This document shows, piece after piece, positions 1-9,903 of a stretch of DNA of 43,790 nt. The notes beneath the pieces are model-generated. The model made no database searches, had not been told where the DNA came from, and saw only the letters and a program-made list of their open reading frames with translations. The DNA is from Fibrobacter succinogenes (lineage in GTDB: Bacteria > Fibrobacterota > Fibrobacteria > Fibrobacterales > Fibrobacteraceae). Both the position numbers and the translations under genes were made by a program. How positions within the stretch are numbered: the stretch's first letter is position 1; the number at the start of each line of letters is the position of its first letter. The DNA lies in the NCBI GenBank assembly GCA_902756345.1, contig CACVQR010000021.1, positions 1 through 43,790 on the forward strand, given 5' to 3'.

Positions 1-95
1 GCAAGCCAAGCAGATAAAGGCTTGCGGACGATTTCAGGTACCCAAATGTCATATAATCAAAAAGTACCTGTTTTCAGGTACCTTTTTGTCATATA
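1..95. repeat. Direct and inverted repeats at window edge
   Basis: Positions 32-55 and 72-95 are two 24-base direct repeats (20 of 24 identical) beginning TTTCAGGTACC and ending TGTCATATA. Between them, arms 58-70 and 75-88 form a hairpin (AAAAGTACCTG, loop TTTT) with A and T tracts on either side, so it could stop transcription in both directions. Positions 1-7 and 19-25 are a further perfect inverted repeat (GCAAGCC/GGCTTGC). No coding potential was seen here. The window edge hides whatever lies upstream, so more copies may follow outside. Confidence 0.5.
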
Positions 96-126
96 GACCA
101 TTTTTTTTGATTAAATGTGTACATAT

Positions 127-157
127 ATGAAAACACCGACCCCAAATGGGGCCGGTG
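127..157 (-). terminator. Intrinsic terminator after adhesin-tail remnant
   Basis: Arms 134-143 and 148-157 pair (CACCG-A-CCCC with GGGG-C-CGGTG, loop AAAT). On the minus strand the stem is followed by TTTTCAT. It lies about 40 bases beyond the stop of the adhesin-like gene remnant, as expected for that gene's original terminator. Confidence 0.7.
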
Positions 158-194
158 AATTTTCTTAGGGAAAAGGTTACTGGAAACACCTTTC

Positions 195-412
195 TCAGCC
201 TCCCCAATTTGTTATTCTACAAGAAACATCAGATGCCCCTGTAACGTTTACACAGGCTGCCTTATCTGGATCAAACGAATTTACTTGCAAGTCCCGTAGC
301 AGATATTCGACTCTTCTTCATATTTCACTGTAATATTACAAGTTCCCTTCAACTTAGAATCATCTTTATTAGTGACTGTTAACGTGTATTTCACACTATC
401 GGCTGCAGCCAC
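195..412 (-). pseudogene. 3' remnant of a giant pilus-adhesin paralogue
   Basis: Read on the minus strand from about 412, the sequence gives a segment starting ADSVKYTLTVTNKDD with Cys-Asn-Ile-Thr-Val. It resembles the ends of the C-terminal modules of the 2575-residue protein next door (GSYKYSLTMENSKG...CEINVTY). This frame stops at 281. Shifting frame near 284-290 continues as SFDPDKAACVNVTG... and ends at a stop at 195-197, just before a good terminator. I read this as the last ~70 codons of a second, related gene whose upstream part is lost and whose remaining part carries one frameshift. The similarity was judged by eye between the two translations, so the exact junction is uncertain. 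Confidence 0.6.
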
Positions 413-787
413 CCCGTAAAGCTCATGGATTTCATTGCCGAAATCGAAAACGCTTACGGCGAGCCTGCCAAGAAGAACTTCTTGCCCATGCAGCCCGGCG
501 ACGTGTACCAGACCAACGCCGATACCACCAAGCTCGAAACCGAGTGCGGCTACAAGCCCCACTGGAGCCTGCACGACGGCATCGCCGAATTCATGAAGTG
601 GTACAAGAGCGACAAAAACCCGCTGAGGAAACAGGCACAACAAAGCCTTCTTTCAATTAAATGCTTAAGTAAAAAAGGTCCTCATAGAGGGCCTTTTTCA
701 TTTTACCAACAATTTGTAATCTTAAGACTACCTGTATTCGGTATTTCAAAAATTAGTGGTGATTCTACAGCAATTTGTCCAGCATAA
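410..787 (+). pseudogene. 3' remnant of sugar-nucleotide epimerase gene
   Basis: The plus strand from about 410 encodes HPVKLMDFIAEIENAYGE, then KKNFLPMQPGDV and GYKPHWSLHDGIAEFMKWY, up to about 625. This is the characteristic C-terminal end of extended short-chain dehydrogenase/epimerases of the UDP-glucuronate 4-epimerase (CapI) type. Roughly 70 of the usual 330-350 residues remain; the Rossmann fold and the active site are gone. Past about 625 the frame runs on to 787 through a terminator hairpin, so the native stop also seems lost. The base composition is GC-rich, unlike the AT-rich adhesin genes on both sides. No start codon or ribosome site belongs to it, so it is a dead fragment. Family assignment is firm; the exact sugar specificity is not. 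Confidence 0.8.
671..698. terminator. Bidirectional intrinsic terminator
   Basis: Arms 672-683 and 687-698 pair almost perfectly (AAAAAGGTCCTC against GAGGGCCTTTTT) with loop ATA. Each strand ends in a T tract. It serves the minus-strand giant adhesin gene, whose stop is at 703, and probably the former epimerase gene on the plus strand. Confidence 0.85.
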
Positions 788-3700
788 ACGCCTTGATTCA
801 ACCATGAATTAAGGACGTCTCCTGTTTTAAGCCACTGCGTCGTCCAATCATTCGAATTTGCCTCCACCTGGCATGTTCCCGAGGTTGTTTCATAGCCTAT
901 TGTCTTCCCAGAATACGGCGTATTAAGCGTTGCGTTTTCATATACAATATTTTGATAGGTTACATTAATTTCACAAGCAGATGATGTACCTTTAGAATTT
1001 TCCATAGTCAGTGAATATTTATACGAACCAGAAGCTTCTCCCGGTATCAATAGATTTCCCTGATAATATGTCCCGGACATAGTAGTTGAGCCGCCAGAAA
1101 TAGTGTAGTGGCAGCCTTCCGGAACCAAACAATTTTCAGTCGTTAGAGAAAGTCTTACAGCTCTATTAGGCAATCTTGTAAACGACATAGGACAACCGGA
1201 GATTGAAGGTTTCGCAGTTGCAGCAGACACTGCTATACAACCATCCATATAAATTTCTTTAATATTGTCACAATCACTAATCGACAACTCATTATTAGTA
1301 CTCGGAGCAGGATTTTTACTAAACGTATAATCACTTACTTCATTATTATTTAACTGGAAAGCCACACCATTCCATGTTCCACTCTTACCCTTACATTTAT
1401 CCGTTTTGATTTGAACCTGTCCAGTACAAATTCTGTTACTCGAAATAGATACACACCCATTGTTCCAGGGATAATCAGGATTAGGTCTTGCTGAATTACT
1501 ATTATCGCCCGTCATATTCCACGTAATCTGTTTACAAGAATTACCCTTCACAAACGCCATAGTTCCAGGACAGTTTCCAGAATAATCATGATCAGCCGAA
1601 GCGTAAACGTAGAATGTATATTCAACCGAATCATTCTCTATAGTAGGCGTTAATTTTATCGCATCTGTAGCAGATTTGTAATTACCATTCTCTTCGTCAG
1701 CATAATGCGTTCCACTACCAGAACGAGGAACCAACGCATAATCACAACCAGCTTCGCAATTTGACAACGAGGACATAAACAGCGAGCCTTCTTTATTTAC
1801 CGAAAGTTGCGTTTTTGTAGTCGGGCATTCAACTTCCGGTTCAACCTTCATAGTACAACCAGAAACAGTTTCTCCATTTAACAACAAAGTATACGTTCCT
1901 ATGCCTTCAAAAGGAATCTTATATTCTCCGTTTGTCAAATCTGTACCAGATGACACAGTTTCAGTTACGTTATTAAATGTTTTCTGGACTACATAGGGAC
2001 AAGCGTTTCCTGTACAAGGATTCCCAACTTGTATACGGAATTTATCAACATTACTTTCTGTAATCTTAGAGCACGTAATATTAGGGGAACCAACTGACGT
2101 TGTGGCGGTACAAGCCGTTTGATAATTTCCATCATTGTCTTTTACTTCAAACGTAAAAGTTCTACTCTTATTCGTATTTATTCCACGAACATCTATAGTA
2201 AGCAATTCTGCACAACCTGTTGAATTACCAGAGGCAACCACCTCTTTAGCATCATTTAACAACCTATAGCCTCTATTACAGATACTATAGCCATGGCCAT
2301 TAATATATGCTTTAAAATCAGCATTATCGCCAGGTTGAGTTACAGGATTCCTATTGAAATAGCATTCCGTTTGAACGTCAGTATTCACTTCGTCCTTCTT
2401 CACAATAGTAAACTCTGCACTACAATCAGGGAACGGAGAGGCAGAACCGGCCGTACTCCTTATAGTATAGCGATACGTTCCTACCGGGTAATCAACAGCG
2501 GTATTGCCCGCAGGAGTTGTAATTATAGCTCCTGAGCCGTTTGTCGGATAACCATCCAAAATTTCACCACCAACGTAAAGTTCATAGGAGCATCCACCTT
2601 CTGGGCATCCCGACAGATTCGCTTTAAACGTCGGCAACCCTTCGCCCTGCTTCTTTGTCGCGGGCCCATCAATTCCACAGGTAGAAGATATTGAACCAAT
2701 AGGATCCGGCGAAACAGAACAAGTTGTCGAATACTCGGACCCGACTTTATTCTTTATCAAAACAGACACCTGGTAATGCTTACCTTGGTTACTTTCATAC
2801 GGATTATCAGCCTTATAGAAGGTAGCCTTTGTTCCATCGCCACTCCATACCGGAGTCGCTTCATCATCTTGGGTCGCAATAGTCCAGCCTGTTCCGCCGT
2901 CAACAACAGCTCTTATTTCGTAAGAATTAATCTTATCCTTATTGACCACATCTGCCGAAATCTCCCATTGCCCTTCACTATTTAAATAATTTGCACGGCA
3001 CTCAGAAATTCCAACAGCATTCTTACATGAAGCGGCAATCTGCTTTACTACAATATTGGTGGCCTCACCAAGATTTTTTATCACAATCTGTCGTACATTT
3101 TCAGGATCAAAGCCATCTGCACCAGCAGTCATTTCTGCATTAACATCAAAACTACCTGTATTAGAGCGCAACACAACCGATTGGCTATTGAATGAAGGAG
3201 CGTTCAAATCATCCGTCGGCTTGCTAATCAGCCACACTTCCACTTCACCAGAATAGTTGTTCTCTAAAAGCACATTTAACGTAGTGGCACGAAGATTCAT
3301 AGCACCATCAAACGTCACAGTCTGTGCAACATTAGGAGTCAAAACAACATCTTCTGTTACCAAGGAAACGTTATCACTACATTCCGTGAACTTTCCTGTC
3401 CAGAACGGGCCGCAATTTGCTCGTCCAGCATCACTTTCCTTGACCCAAGCATTATCTTCTTGGGTCAAATGACATTCTAGCCAAGCTTTAGCAGTTTTCA
3501 CATCTTCAGTACCTTCCATATAACCATGCGGTCCAGCACCCGATTCAGCAAACGTATAATTATCACCACATGACGTCACAGACGTTGCTGTCGCACCACA
3601 AGCGTCATTTCCATGATAATAATAATATGTTTTAGTACAGCTATACGTCTTACTATCAAACCAAGCAGAATGACCAACCCATGGTTCTACAGGCTCTCCC

Positions 3701-6700
3701 GTCGGAATAAAGCCATCAATAGCCTTTGCTGCAAACGAGCACTTTACTGAAGGATATTGATCATGACATTCCGAAGAATAGGATTCACTTGCCCAGCCGA
3801 TCCCATAAATCTTCATATTGGGATCTGCAAGACTAAACCCAACAAATTCATGCGTAATATCAGCATACTTATTCGCAAGTTCATTTAAATTAAATGTATA
3901 GACGTACTCTTCATACGAATTGGCTGTACTATAGTAATAATTTCCTGTAAACGCCTTTATTTCCAACTTACTATCTGTTTTCAAAGTGGCAGACATCATT
4001 ATCATGTTGGAACTTGATACCGATGCGGGATTACTATTAACATTAGTCAGAACACCCGTCATACAGCTACCTGTATTAGTGCAAATCTGCGCTTCCAGAT
4101 ACCCCGACATATTGACATACATATTGAGCATCAAGTATTCCGTTCCAATACTATTAGAATGCAACATAAATCCAGACTTTGCAATATTTGGAGCCGTATG
4201 CGGATAACTAGAGGTTTCTCTAGGCAACTGGAACAAAGCTTTCAATGTCCCATATATACCAGCATTCACTGTACTAAGGATTACTATAGGATTCTTCCCC
4301 TTATTGCTAGCCGTTTTATCAACGTATATATAACTAGAATTAGATTCTAGATTACCCAGTTCACCCGTAATCAAATGCCACTTAGCTCTAGTGAACGTAC
4401 CGTTGGCATCATCAACACCCAAACAATGAGCATTCGAGGCATCGCCACACTTATCTATGCAATATTCTGCATCATCGGCATAACAGCCATGATTCGGGGC
4501 ACTTGATTTAAACTCATCAAAGAAGCAATGTTTATCTGTTTCATTAAAATGAGCATAAATAGTCGTATTGTTATCCTGAACATAGAAGGGTTGGTAATTT
4601 TCACTTGATATCGTACCAGAAACAGGGCAGGTTCCCGCGCAGCTCCAATAATTGAACTTCGGATACAAGCTTCTATCAACTCTCAAAGAAACCTCCTCAC
4701 CACTAAACGCCGATATATAGCAGGATTTATCATCGCCCACAATGCTTCCGTATTCACAAGACGACGTTTTCCCATTGACATCAATTGCAATAACAGGATT
4801 ATCCGTTATTTCACCGACAAAAGAAACCTTCACTGTTCGCCTTAAAGCCTTAAGACTTGCTCGCAGTTCTTTAGACGAATTTGCATTAATCGTACCGACT
4901 TCAATTGAATTTTCATTTGTCGGAACAATCGTCACACAGTTAGGAACATTCTTACCAACAAGTCGAAGCGTCCCCGAACCACCAACAACAATCGTCCAAG
5001 AATTATTCTTAACTAACGGGCCATAACCAACACCCGTCGGTTCAACCCACGTTTCATTTGTAGTACAATTAGGCCAAGTGCTACGTTCTCCTTCAGGAGG
5101 ACACACTTCCGGATTATCATCACAGAAACTCTCGATATCATCAGACGTCACTTCTATACGATTAAGAGTTGCGCTAGTTGACATCTTAACCTGAGATGTA
5201 TAAGGACTTCCTATAGAATAATCCGTACTTTGCAACAATTGGAATGTAATTGAGCCATATGTCGCATCCGCATCAACACTCACTGTGAACAAATTCTCAA
5301 TTTTGCCCATAGACGGATCGCCTTGAACCGTAAACGTACAATTTGTTCCATCTTTTTGACCATTGAGATCCGTATTCAGTGTATAGCTCCAATGTTCATT
5401 TGCAGTCGGACATGCCACCTGCAAAGTCACCTGCGGCGTACCAGCAGGAATCACTACATTCACCTGTTTTGATCCACCAGCACTTATATCCTGGTCATTC
5501 TTTTCAAATGTTATCGGCGAAGCTCCTCGATGATTGTTTCCTACAACCACCCAGAACGGCACATCCGTATAACCACTCGCTTTCGCTTCACATTTATAAA
5601 TACCTTTTGCAAGATTTACCCCCTCATACAATTTGCCCGCCGTCGGGATAGCTCCACTTCCGCCGCTGCACGAAGACACATTTACATCCGCTTTCTTGAG
5701 AGAAGACCCATTTAATGGATGTACACTATAATAATCCGACAGTTCACCATAGGGATCCGACGGCAAATAAATAATTCTCGGCAACACAATAAAGGACGGA
5801 TCTAAATTAGTTTGGTTCGCACCAGACGGAATCGGTTCATTATTTTCGTATTGAGATTCCAAATGGACACTCAACTGCGGTGCCATAGAAATATAATACA
5901 CATCCTTTCCGCTCACGCTCGTAGTTGTTTCAGTCGAACCCGTTGATGCAGAAGATTCCGTCGTGGAAGCACTTGATGCAATTGCTCCAATTCCACCACA
6001 CACCGTGCCATCATTTTCGCAAATGACGCCAGCATTAAATAATTCGTCAACAAGTTCCTCACTATATTTAATTGAAGACGACTGCAATTTTCCAAGGCCC
6101 GAACATGATTCTGCCGTTGCATAAATCGTTCCCGTCAGGTTGAACTGGTTTCCTGAACCAATTTCACCTTCCGTGTAAATAAAGTAGTTCGATACAGTTG
6201 CATCATTCAATGTATTCGCGCCCTTTTCGAGATACAACATGACATATGTTCCCGGCGATGTCGGAGGAAGCGTCGTATACAAGGCATCATGAGCAATAAT
6301 GATAAATTTGCCATTTAACGTTCCGGTCGGATTCGTACTCGTCGACCCCCCAGAAACCTTCACCACAAGATATCCGTTGTAAAGATTATTTTCCCTCTTT
6401 GTAGCATCATTCTTATTTTCATCATAACATTTGTTCAACTTTTCAACCAAATCCGAACTATACGTAGTTATGTCGGCAGCGCAACCTTTTGATGCAAAAG
6501 GTTCGAACTTGGATTTTGCAGTCACCAAGACATCGTCAACCATGTATGAAGAGCCGTCACAGCCCGGTTTTTTCTCCCAAATCGCATCACATTTTTCTAC
6601 AACTTCATCAGAGCATTCCGGCTTATCAGCCGGAGCAGTACGAACAACAGTAGCATTTGACTTGAACCAAGGCGTCACACCACATTTGGGACGGAATTTA

Positions 6701-8430
6701 TTTCTTTCATTCCCAGGTCCTCCATTTTGACTTGTGCAATATGGAGACCCTGTTGCACGACCGCCACTATGGTTTAAGCGTCTACGAGGATGATATGCCT
6801 CCGGATCGAACCCATCCCAATACCGCCCGCCATCCACAAAGTAGGCCTTAACGGAAACCCCTTCTTGCGGATCAGAACAATATTTCGTACCATGTGCATT
6901 CTGCACCCATTTATCATGATCACACCAGATCCAATATTCATCCAAAAAATCACCAAAAGACACATCTGTTTGACCCGGCTCCAAGTAAAAAGAATAATAC
7001 AAATTATCTTTTTCCGCAACTTCCGGGTAAGGATAGTAGACATTCTCTATCCATTGTTCAGCTTCACCCACAGTACCTTCTGCATTCACATCGCAATAAG
7101 CATGACCTGCAGGGGCCCTAACACCAGGTTTCGGATTGCAGCGAATAATATCTCCAGCGTGCTCCTCAGCCATCGTTGCATTACGATGAGCCACATATTC
7201 GTTCCATGAGTATCCTGTCTTTATATAAGCAGTTTTTCCGGTACCGCCCAAAATTATACGGTCATAATTCCCATAATTATCACCACCTCCATTCAATGTA
7301 GTATCGGTACAGGAAATCATGGTGTAAGTCACTTCACCAGCCATTTCATACCTCTTGGAGTTGCCCGTACAATTAACAATAGTCTTTGGCATACAACCCA
7401 TCCAGTTGCAAACTTGTCTTTCACATTTACAACCACTATATTTCAATGTACCATACCAAATATTATTGATGCCAGGCATCCACACATGGCCCTTCGTTTC
7501 CAATTTATAATTCGTCCCGTCTGAGAGGATTTTAGCATCTTCGCTCAAACACACATTTCCGTCAACAGTTAAATCTTTTTCATTTTGAACTGTTTTTAAA
7601 ATGCCGTTCAACGTCATATTGCCATTGATTTTAAATTCGCCTGCAGGACTAGGAGAAACGTTGCCATTAAAATATGCGCTTCCCGACAACGTTCCCATAT
7701 TGCCATTAAAATTTTTCCCGACAAAGATGTCTTTTCCTGAAAAGCCATTGTTTTCAGGATTCATATTACCACCAACACAAGCTAGTTCACCTACTTTAAC
7801 ATCATTACCTGTCAAATCCGCATTACCAGTAACAACAAAGGTTTTTTCTACACCCTGAGGATTTCCATGCCAGTTACCATTTACTATAGCAGAGGTCATC
7901 GTAAGCGAACCTGCGCCATCATAGCTTCCGCCAAAATACGCATAATCAAACGGCATTTTTTTCTTCGTTTTCTTCTCAGGCAGGGACACCTGATACAGAC
8001 CATCAACATTAAGAATTGCAATTTCATTATGTTTCGTATTTTTGCGAGCTTCGCCAGAAGACAAGATTTTCAATTTATAGGTAGAACCAGCCGTATTCAC
8101 GCCCACAAGCCATACGTGATGATTTTGTCCAGCCTTCTGCAACGGTCGAAGTTGCGCATCTAAATTAATCGGAAGGTTATTGCCATCAATATACTGTTTA
8201 ATAAGCGCACCAACATCATTAGCGTGGAACGTCATCCACGCACGCGTATTTTCGATACCTGCGACAGCACTCTGATACGCCTCACGCTTAAGCATACGGC
8301 TTGAACTGGAAAAGCCTTCACTCGTGATCCATTTCCATGTGGCCGTGGCTGCGATGGTCGCAATCAGCATAAACAAAAGCACGACGATCAAAGACACGCC
8401 GGCTTTATTCATTTTTAAATTCATTCGCAT
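703..8430 (-). CDS. Giant PilX/GspK-like minor pilin with adhesin exterior
   Basis: The 2575-residue product starts with a pilin-type helix (AGVSLIVVLLFMLIATIAA, residues ~10-30) lacking Glu5, as in GspK and PilX_N proteins. The rest should lie outside the cell. In order one sees a Gly/Asn-rich solenoid-like stretch (~160-310), Cys-rich segments, a Ser/Thr linker (~825-850), an InlB-type repeat ending TIYAHF (~1260), a lectin-like beta region (~1360-1570), a possible jelly-roll (~1700-1810), and Ig-like modules of ~80-105 residues each with a Cys pair before a Tyr strand (near 1947, 2052, 2147, 2228, 2440). Ordinary PilX proteins have about 200 residues. AAGGAG six bases before ATG supports the start. 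It is the last gene of the minor-pilin operon, where PilX and PilY1 would be. I infer a pilus-tip adhesin, perhaps for plant fibre; the ligand is unknown. Domain names after residue 50 are by eye. Confidence 0.8.
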   Translation of the reverse strand: MRMNLKMNKAGVSLIVVLLFMLIATIAATATWKWITSEGFSSSSRMLKREAYQSAVAGIENTRAWMTFHANDVGALIKQYIDGNNLPINLDAQLRPLQKAGQNHHVWLVGVNTAGSTYKLKILSSGEARKNTKHNEIAILNVDGLYQVSLPEKKTKKKMPFDYAYFGGSYDGAGSLTMTSAIVNGNWHGNPQGVEKTFVVTGNADLTGNDVKVGELACVGGNMNPENNGFSGKDIFVGKNFNGNMGTLSGSAYFNGNVSPSPAGEFKINGNMTLNGILKTVQNEKDLTVDGNVCLSEDAKILSDGTNYKLETKGHVWMPGINNIWYGTLKYSGCKCERQVCNWMGCMPKTIVNCTGNSKRYEMAGEVTYTMISCTDTTLNGGGDNYGNYDRIILGGTGKTAYIKTGYSWNEYVAHRNATMAEEHAGDIIRCNPKPGVRAPAGHAYCDVNAEGTVGEAEQWIENVYYPYPEVAEKDNLYYSFYLEPGQTDVSFGDFLDEYWIWCDHDKWVQNAHGTKYCSDPQEGVSVKAYFVDGGRYWDGFDPEAYHPRRRLNHSGGRATGSPYCTSQNGGPGNERNKFRPKCGVTPWFKSNATVVRTAPADKPECSDEVVEKCDAIWEKKPGCDGSSYMVDDVLVTAKSKFEPFASKGCAADITTYSSDLVEKLNKCYDENKNDATKRENNLYNGYLVVKVSGGSTSTNPTGTLNGKFIIIAHDALYTTLPPTSPGTYVMLYLEKGANTLNDATVSNYFIYTEGEIGSGNQFNLTGTIYATAESCSGLGKLQSSSIKYSEELVDELFNAGVICENDGTVCGGIGAIASSASTTESSASTGSTETTTSVSGKDVYYISMAPQLSVHLESQYENNEPIPSGANQTNLDPSFIVLPRIIYLPSDPYGELSDYYSVHPLNGSSLKKADVNVSSCSGGSGAIPTAGKLYEGVNLAKGIYKCEAKASGYTDVPFWVVVGNNHRGASPITFEKNDQDISAGGSKQVNVVIPAGTPQVTLQVACPTANEHWSYTLNTDLNGQKDGTNCTFTVQGDPSMGKIENLFTVSVDADATYGSITFQLLQSTDYSIGSPYTSQVKMSTSATLNRIEVTSDDIESFCDDNPEVCPPEGERSTWPNCTTNETWVEPTGVGYGPLVKNNSWTIVVGGSGTLRLVGKNVPNCVTIVPTNENSIEVGTINANSSKELRASLKALRRTVKVSFVGEITDNPVIAIDVNGKTSSCEYGSIVGDDKSCYISAFSGEEVSLRVDRSLYPKFNYWSCAGTCPVSGTISSENYQPFYVQDNNTTIYAHFNETDKHCFFDEFKSSAPNHGCYADDAEYCIDKCGDASNAHCLGVDDANGTFTRAKWHLITGELGNLESNSSYIYVDKTASNKGKNPIVILSTVNAGIYGTLKALFQLPRETSSYPHTAPNIAKSGFMLHSNSIGTEYLMLNMYVNMSGYLEAQICTNTGSCMTGVLTNVNSNPASVSSSNMIMMSATLKTDSKLEIKAFTGNYYYSTANSYEEYVYTFNLNELANKYADITHEFVGFSLADPNMKIYGIGWASESYSSECHDQYPSVKCSFAAKAIDGFIPTGEPVEPWVGHSAWFDSKTYSCTKTYYYYHGNDACGATATSVTSCGDNYTFAESGAGPHGYMEGTEDVKTAKAWLECHLTQEDNAWVKESDAGRANCGPFWTGKFTECSDNVSLVTEDVVLTPNVAQTVTFDGAMNLRATTLNVLLENNYSGEVEVWLISKPTDDLNAPSFNSQSVVLRSNTGSFDVNAEMTAGADGFDPENVRQIVIKNLGEATNIVVKQIAASCKNAVGISECRANYLNSEGQWEISADVVNKDKINSYEIRAVVDGGTGWTIATQDDEATPVWSGDGTKATFYKADNPYESNQGKHYQVSVLIKNKVGSEYSTTCSVSPDPIGSISSTCGIDGPATKKQGEGLPTFKANLSGCPEGGCSYELYVGGEILDGYPTNGSGAIITTPAGNTAVDYPVGTYRYTIRSTAGSASPFPDCSAEFTIVKKDEVNTDVQTECYFNRNPVTQPGDNADFKAYINGHGYSICNRGYRLLNDAKEVVASGNSTGCAELLTIDVRGINTNKSRTFTFEVKDNDGNYQTACTATTSVGSPNITCSKITESNVDKFRIQVGNPCTGNACPYVVQKTFNNVTETVSSGTDLTNGEYKIPFEGIGTYTLLLNGETVSGCTMKVEPEVECPTTKTQLSVNKEGSLFMSSLSNCEAGCDYALVPRSGSGTHYADEENGNYKSATDAIKLTPTIENDSVEYTFYVYASADHDYSGNCPGTMAFVKGNSCKQITWNMTGDNSNSARPNPDYPWNNGCVSISSNRICTGQVQIKTDKCKGKSGTWNGVAFQLNNNEVSDYTFSKNPAPSTNNELSISDCDNIKEIYMDGCIAVSAATAKPSISGCPMSFTRLPNRAVRLSLTTENCLVPEGCHYTISGGSTTMSGTYYQGNLLIPGEASGSYKYSLTMENSKGTSSACEINVTYQNIVYENATLNTPYSGKTIGYETTSGTCQVEANSNDWTTQWLKTGDVLNSWLNQGVYAGQIAVESPLIFEIPNTGSLKITNCW

Positions 8431-8445
8431 AGGAAGCTCCTTGCC

Positions 8446-9903
8446 TTAATCACCCTCACCATTACTGGGAATTGGGATTACTAATGAAACCTTACCAGAT
8501 TCTCCAGGGCCATTGTTTTTGGACCCTCTACTGACCTGTAAAACAACCTTTAATGCTTTTACGTTTTTCTTTTCCGTCTTATTCGCTTCAGCATCAAAAA
8601 CCGGCACCTCTGGAGGGAATTTATAATTGGAACTGGCAACCTTCTTAACAGTTAAATTCCTTATCGTCACTTTTCCCTGCCATACTAACGGAGAGAAGCA
8701 AGCGAACGTAAACGCTAAACACACACCATTAATTTGCTGAGGGACAGTGAATCGCATAGAACGTTTTCCACCACCTTCAGTCGCATCCAATGGAGGAAAG
8801 AAAAAGAAATCATCCATCAACTTTTTCCCTTCTACCTTAGGAACATCTCCCGTAGCAATGCTTCTAAATCCAACAGCCATGTGATCTACCCCAGGTACAA
8901 AAGCAAGGCTTCTATTCGCAGCAGACGGCGCATACGGATCCGTCACACCAGGAGAAACAACTTCAAATGAAATTTCATATTCCTGACGAGCTTCCAAATC
9001 TATAGAACCCTTATCTGCACATAGAGAATTCCACGGCGTTCCACCAGGGAATGTTTCATTTTTTATCGCAAAGGCTTGATTAATTTTCTGATTAGATTCA
9101 ACCAGTACAGATTGAGTAACATTATCATAATTAGAGAAGAACTGCGACAAAGTGATACTTGTTCCGCCCACTCCTTCTACACCTGCAGAGTTTTCCGCTT
9201 TAAAGAACACATACTTACTATCACCTGTTCTAGGCACAAGATTAAACTCCGTAAATCCTGTCGGCGGGAAAACTTGCACATCAGCATCAGCAACACTCGG
9301 AGTTGCCGGAATCACCTGGAAAGAATCGACTTGCGTAGCCATTTCCATTGCAGAAGGCGTTTCTTCTACATCTACGCAAGGATCATTCAAAGGAAGCGTA
9401 TAGCCTGCTTTTTTATCTATTAACTTGCACGTGCGTTTCAGCACTCTATTTTCTACAAACCAATTAACTTCTTCCGTTGCTACATAATAACCATTATCGT
9501 CATACCGTAAGCGACGGAATGTCAAGTTACTAGTTCCATCACTTTCTTCAGTTATCAAGAACGACGATCTATCTCCATTAGCGGGATCCATATAAACACT
9601 GGTATGAACATCACTAAATTTGTCGCCATACATAGCGCCACTTGCCGCGACACCAGCTTCCTTGGAACTTTTTGTTCCCAATTGTTCCACATCCGTTTTA
9701 AATAACATGCCAACATTTTCGGCTTCTTGCGTAGCACGAATCATATTATCAGTGCGAACACGGAATTTGGTGGAATTACTAAACGCTTCACCAGCAATAA
9801 CAACGACGATGCCTACAATCGCCATGTAGACAAGCAGTTCCATGAGGGTAAAGCCCTGCTTATGGATTGCCGCGCTTCGATCGCTATGACGTTTGCAACT
9901 CAT
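8446..9903 (-). CDS. PilW-like minor pilin
   Basis: The 485-residue product has a type III signal: a basic leader, then KQG|FTLMELLVYMAIVG, with cleavage expected after Gly and Glu at mature position 5. The helix is followed by a long beta-rich exterior, which is larger than the 250-350 residues usual for PilW. A mature minor pilin of this kind would be processed by PilD and inserted near the pilus tip. The start overlaps the stop of the upstream PilV-like gene by four bases (ATGA), so translation is probably coupled. The giant PilX-like gene follows after 15 bases. The PilW assignment rests on the N-terminus and gene order; the exterior is not recognisable to me. Confidence 0.8.
   Translation of the reverse strand: MSCKRHSDRSAAIHKQGFTLMELLVYMAIVGIVVVIAGEAFSNSTKFRVRTDNMIRATQEAENVGMLFKTDVEQLGTKSSKEAGVAASGAMYGDKFSDVHTSVYMDPANGDRSSFLITEESDGTSNLTFRRLRYDDNGYYVATEEVNWFVENRVLKRTCKLIDKKAGYTLPLNDPCVDVEETPSAMEMATQVDSFQVIPATPSVADADVQVFPPTGFTEFNLVPRTGDSKYVFFKAENSAGVEGVGGTSITLSQFFSNYDNVTQSVLVESNQKINQAFAIKNETFPGGTPWNSLCADKGSIDLEARQEYEISFEVVSPGVTDPYAPSAANRSLAFVPGVDHMAVGFRSIATGDVPKVEGKKLMDDFFFFPPLDATEGGGKRSMRFTVPQQINGVCLAFTFACFSPLVWQGKVTIRNLTVKKVASSNYKFPPEVPVFDAEANKTEKKNVKALKVVLQVSRGSKNNGPGESGKVSLVIPIPSNGEGD

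Noticed and set aside
32-95. CRISPR-like repeats
   Set aside because: Only two copies with four mismatches and a 16-base gap that is itself part of a hairpin; no cas genes.
281-643. 120-residue minus-strand reading frame
   Set aside because: Its first two thirds are the antisense of the epimerase remnant; only the last third is genuine adhesin-like sequence.
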